The notes under the pieces: model-generated
Told to the model about the DNA's origin: nothing
Databases searched by the model: none
The model's input: the letters and a program-made list of their open reading frames with translations, nothing else
Shown here: piece after piece, positions 14,827-17,522 of the stretch
Position numbering within the stretch: the stretch's first letter is position 1
Layout: each line of letters starts with the position of its first letter
Made by a program: the position numbers and the translations under genes
Assembly: GCA_903957805.1 (NCBI GenBank)
Contig: CAJBQQ010000034.1
Coordinates: 1 to 17,522 of the forward strand
Source of the DNA: an uncultured Pseudomonadota bacterium
GTDB taxonomy: Bacteria > Pseudomonadota > Gammaproteobacteria > Burkholderiales > Nitrosomonadaceae
DNA length: 17,522 nucleotides
Direction: 5' to 3'

Positions 14827-15600
14827 ATGTTACAAACCAGGAATCTGAATTTGCAATATCCCGGCAAGCTACTGTGCCGTGACTTAAATCTCACCGTTAA
14901 TCCCGGGGAATGCTGGGCCATTCTTGGTCAGAATGGGAGTGGTAAGACCACTTTAATTCATGCGCTGAGTGATCTGTATCCCGGAGGAGCAGCCAGCGTG
15001 ATGGTAGCGGGCAAGTCTCTGCAAGACTGGCCTCGGCGCGATCTTGCCCGAGAACTTGGCATTATGTTACAGGAGGAGCCTGGTGAGTTTTGGGGCAATG
15101 TTCTGGAGTACGTGTTACTGGGTCGATACCCCCATGTTGTGAACCCTTTCGGACGGGAAGTGGGGGATAGGAGCATTGCATTACAGGCCATTGACCGTCT
15201 TGAATTGACCGCCTTGGCTCAACGACCAATGGCCACACTGTCAGGTGGAGAGCGTCAACGCGCCCGTATCGCTTTGTTACTTACTCAGTCGCCGAACTGT
15301 TATTTATTGGATGAGCCATTGCAACATCTCGACCTTCGTCATCAACTCCTCACTATGACGCTTTTCAGTGAGCTGGCCCTGCAAGGTAGCGCGGTGATGA
15401 TGGTTTTACACGACCTTGCCTGGGTCAGACCTTATTGTGACCACGTTCTGATGCTGTTCGATAATGGACGCTCACTCGCTGGGCCTACTGAGGAGGTATT
15501 TAGACGTTCTAATCTGGAGGCCCTCTACCAGTGCAGTCTGGAGGAGTCGGGTCTGGGTAGTACCCGCCACTTTATGCCGGCAATGGAGGTGGGTGTATAA
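14827..15600 (+). CDS. ABC transporter ATP-binding protein, iron-chelate/cobalamin (FecE/BtuD) type
   Basis: This is a 257-residue nucleotide-binding subunit that would power an inner-membrane importer. It has Walker A GQNGSGKT (34-41), Q-loop Q82, the signature LSGGERQ (138-144), Walker B YLLDEP (159-164, E163 catalytic), D-loop HLD (167-169) and the switch H195. The stretch VLLGRYPH near 96-103 after the Q-loop and the overall length resemble FecE/BtuD/HmuV, which energise siderophore, haem or vitamin B12 uptake. No permease or binding protein is adjacent; the neighbours are recG (10 nt upstream) and pcnB (30 nt downstream). The substrate cannot be told from the sequence. No Shine-Dalgarno sequence precedes the ATG, so coupling to recG is possible. 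Confidence 0.9.
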   Translation: MLQTRNLNLQYPGKLLCRDLNLTVNPGECWAILGQNGSGKTTLIHALSDLYPGGAASVMVAGKSLQDWPRRDLARELGIMLQEEPGEFWGNVLEYVLLGRYPHVVNPFGREVGDRSIALQAIDRLELTALAQRPMATLSGGERQRARIALLLTQSPNCYLLDEPLQHLDLRHQLLTMTLFSELALQGSAVMMVLHDLAWVRPYCDHVLMLFDNGRSLAGPTEEVFRRSNLEALYQCSLEESGLGSTRHFMPAMEVGV

Positions 15601-15630
15601 TCCGGAGCTTAATACTCAACCCATTACGTA

Positions 15631-17040
15631 ATGATCCGTAAACTTCTTCACCGCGTTTTCAAGCGTAAATCATCTGTTTCTACCTCTATCTCCACTGATT
15701 CTGGCACTAGGCTGCACATCATCCCGCGTAAGCAACATGGAATTTCCCGTAATCATTTAAGTCCTTGTGCATTGAAAGTCACGGCAGATTTGCAGCAAGC
15801 GGGTTATTCTGCTTTTGTAGTGGGGGGGGCGGTACGTGACTTGCTGCTGGGGATAGAGCCAAAAGATTATGATGTTGCTACCAATGCCACTCCTGAGGAT
15901 GTACGTGCTGTATTTCGCCGATCCCGCATTATCGGTCGCCGCTTCCGCCTAGTGCATGTGATGTGTGGTGCCGAGACTGTAGAGGTCTCTACTTTTCGTG
16001 GCAACTCATCCATAGAGGAGTCGGATGGATCATCAGCGGATAAGCATGCAGACGAGCATGGACGTCTGCTGCGAGATAATGTATTTGGCAGCCAGGAAGA
16101 GGATGCAGTAAGGCGCGATTTCACCATCAATGCATTATTCTATGACCCTTCAAATGAGGAGATCTGGGACTACCTGAAGGGCTACGATGATATCAAGGCA
16201 AAGCGGCTTCGAATCATTGGAGATCCTCTACTGCGCTACCGTGAAGATCCGGTTAGGATGTTGCGCGCAGTACGTTTGGCGGCCAAGCTCTCAATGCAGA
16301 TTGATACTGCTAGTGCTGCCCCCATCGGCGACCTGGCCCCGTTATTACGCAATGTTCCGCCATCTAGATTATTCGATGAGATGCTGAAGCTGCTGCTGTC
16401 GGGACAGGCATTGGCCTGCGTGGTAGATTTACGTGCACGTGGGTTACACCATGGCCTTCTGCCGATGCTGGATGTCATACTGGAACAACCATTGGGCGAA
16501 CGTTTTATTGCACTCGCTCTGAAGAATGCTGATGAACGCGTTCGGCAAGAAAAGCCAGTCTCACCGGGTTTTTTGTTTGCGGCACTTCTATGGCATGAGG
16601 TGTTGGCACAATGGAATATCCTGCAGACTGCAGGGGCTAAGCCGATGCTTGCCTTGCAGCAGGCTATGGATGAGGTACTGGCGGTGCAGAATAAAGAACT
16701 CGCAATCCCGCGCCGGTATGATGCAATCATGCAGGAAATCTGGGCCATGCAGCCTCGTTTTCTAGGGCGAGGAGGGCGCAGGCCATTTCGTTTACTTGAG
16801 CACCCACGCTTTCGTGCCGCTTATGATTTCATGCACCTACGCTGCGAGAGTGGCGAGATGGATCCAGAGTTGGGCCATTGGTGGGAGACATTTCAGCGAG
16901 TCGGTGAGAGTGAACGTGAGGCCATGCTGATCAAGGATGAGGCGCCAAAGAAACGCAGAAAACGCCGCCGCCAACCTGAATCTGCTGCTGGCGTTGAGAC
17001 TAGTTCCGCCAGTTCAGATGCGGATACGGTGATAACTTGA
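15631..17040 (+). CDS. pcnB: poly(A) polymerase I (PcnB)
   Basis: PcnB adds 3' poly(A) tails that promote RNA decay; it is a class II nucleotidyltransferase related to the CCA-adding enzyme. The protein is 469 residues, close to E. coli PcnB. It has VVGGAVRDLLLG (63-74), the metal-binding aspartates D79 and D81 in KDYDVAT, RSRIIGRRFRLVHV (97-110), RRDFTINAL (161-169) and LRYREDPVRMLRAVR (201-215). The basic N-terminus (MIRKLLHRVFKRK), the IPRKQHGISR stretch and the Lys/Arg-rich C-terminal tail (APKKRRKRRRQP) support poly(A) polymerase over CCA transferase. No Shine-Dalgarno sequence precedes the ATG. The stop overlaps the folK start. Confidence 0.94.
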   Translation: MIRKLLHRVFKRKSSVSTSISTDSGTRLHIIPRKQHGISRNHLSPCALKVTADLQQAGYSAFVVGGAVRDLLLGIEPKDYDVATNATPEDVRAVFRRSRIIGRRFRLVHVMCGAETVEVSTFRGNSSIEESDGSSADKHADEHGRLLRDNVFGSQEEDAVRRDFTINALFYDPSNEEIWDYLKGYDDIKAKRLRIIGDPLLRYREDPVRMLRAVRLAAKLSMQIDTASAAPIGDLAPLLRNVPPSRLFDEMLKLLLSGQALACVVDLRARGLHHGLLPMLDVILEQPLGERFIALALKNADERVRQEKPVSPGFLFAALLWHEVLAQWNILQTAGAKPMLALQQAMDEVLAVQNKELAIPRRYDAIMQEIWAMQPRFLGRGGRRPFRLLEHPRFRAAYDFMHLRCESGEMDPELGHWWETFQRVGESEREAMLIKDEAPKKRRKRRRQPESAAGVETSSASSDADTVIT

Positions 17041-17522
17041 CACCGGGCACCAAAGCGCAACCGCTTTGCCGTGCTTTCATTGCGCTAGGCAGCAACTTGG
17101 ATCAGCCTACACTTCAAGTCAGACGTGCCTTCGCTGAACTATCTCAGCTTCCCGCCAGCCGTTTGTTGAATTGCTCCGCAATTTATCGAAGCGCTCCTGT
17201 GGGGTATCTTGAACAGCCTGACTTTATCAATGCCGTGGCGCAGATTGAAACCACTCTGTCGCCGCATGATCTACTCAAATCATTACTTAAAATAGAGCAA
17301 GACTTCGGACGAGTCCGCTCCATTCTCAATGCTCCGCGCATATTGGATCTTGACCTGCTTCTCTATTCTGATCTGCAGTGCGATGAGCCCGGCTTGACCC
17401 TGCCGCATCCACGAATGCACCTACGTGCATTCGTGTTGCAACCGCTGGTTGAGATAGCACCAGATTGCTGTATTCCTGGACACGGTTCAGTAGCTGAAAT
17501 GTTGATTGCCTGTGACGGACAA
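17037..17522 (+). CDS. folK: HPPK, 6-hydroxymethyl-dihydropterin pyrophosphokinase (partial, runs off the window)
   Basis: HPPK transfers pyrophosphate from ATP to 6-hydroxymethyl-7,8-dihydropterin in folate synthesis. The first 162 codons are present and the C-terminus is cut by the edge; most of the fold is here. Seen are FIALGSNL near 14-21, YRSAPVGY and QPDFINAV further on, RILDLDLLLY with the two magnesium-binding aspartates, and LPHPRMHLRAFVLQPL. The start is inferred as TTG at 17037, overlapping the pcnB stop as TTGA. GGTGA lies 4 nt upstream, it is in frame, and no ATG or GTG lies in frame before the conserved region. Coupled translation with pcnB is likely. Confidence 0.93.
   Translation, partial: MTPGTKAQPLCRAFIALGSNLDQPTLQVRRAFAELSQLPASRLLNCSAIYRSAPVGYLEQPDFINAVAQIETTLSPHDLLKSLLKIEQDFGRVRSILNAPRILDLDLLLYSDLQCDEPGLTLPHPRMHLRAFVLQPLVEIAPDCCIPGHGSVAEMLIACDGQ

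Noticed and set aside
16236..16748. 170-codon open frame antisense to pcnB
   Set aside because: It lies wholly inside a well-supported pcnB, has a low-complexity Ser/Cys/Arg-rich composition typical of a shadow frame, and shows no ribosome binding site or family motif.
1..17522. CRISPR arrays, insertion sequences, tRNA or rRNA genes, toxin-antitoxin or phage genes
   Set aside because: No regularly spaced repeats, terminal inverted repeats, cloverleaf-like segments or matching proteins were seen; nearly all the sequence is accounted for by intact core genes.

Overview
This 17.5 kb window is a compact stretch of housekeeping chromosome from a betaproteobacterium, most likely one of the Nitrosomonadales (Nitrosomonas/Nitrosospira-like). 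Three things suggest this: the gene order murA-hisGDCBHAFIE-HIT-tatABC, a short-form HisG, and the style of the HtrA, PcnB and TatA proteins. The genus is an inference from gene order and remembered protein style; no database search was possible. Base composition looks close to half G+C throughout. I saw no mobile elements, tRNA, rRNA or CRISPR arrays.

Layout. The left edge carries the truncated 3' end of a Nif3-like metal-binding protein (minus strand). It is divergent from an N-terminally anchored, single-PDZ HtrA-type serine protease (plus strand). The protease converges on a long minus-strand cluster that is read right to left from about 12.13 kb to 1.98 kb: murA, hisG, hisD, hisC, hisB, hisH, hisA, hisF, hisI, hisE, a HIT-family nucleotide hydrolase, tatA, tatB and tatC. 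Spacing within it is mostly from a 4-nt overlap to about 90 nt. The widest gap, 126 nt, lies between hisA and hisF. A 206-bp AT-rich divergent region separates murA from a plus-strand cluster of ridA, recG, an unpartnered ABC transporter ATPase, pcnB and folK, which runs off the right edge.

How the genes work together. The nine his genes cover the pathway from PRPP and ATP to histidine apart from two items: the HisZ subunit that short HisG needs, and a histidinol-phosphate phosphatase (the HisB here is dehydratase only). Both must lie elsewhere. HisH and HisF form the imidazole-glycerol-phosphate synthase. MurA starts peptidoglycan synthesis and appears to share the his promoter region. TatABC form the twin-arginine translocase, and HtrA acts on periplasmic proteins. 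RidA removes reactive enamines, RecG remodels stalled forks, PcnB polyadenylates RNA and FolK makes folate.

I do not see a new multi-gene biological system here. The items worth a second look are small regulatory or context details: two mutually exclusive hairpins at the hisF ribosome binding site, copies of the 16S anti-Shine-Dalgarno sequence just ahead of hisD and hisH, a candidate leader ORF upstream of murA, many starts without a Shine-Dalgarno sequence, and the unpartnered ABC ATPase.
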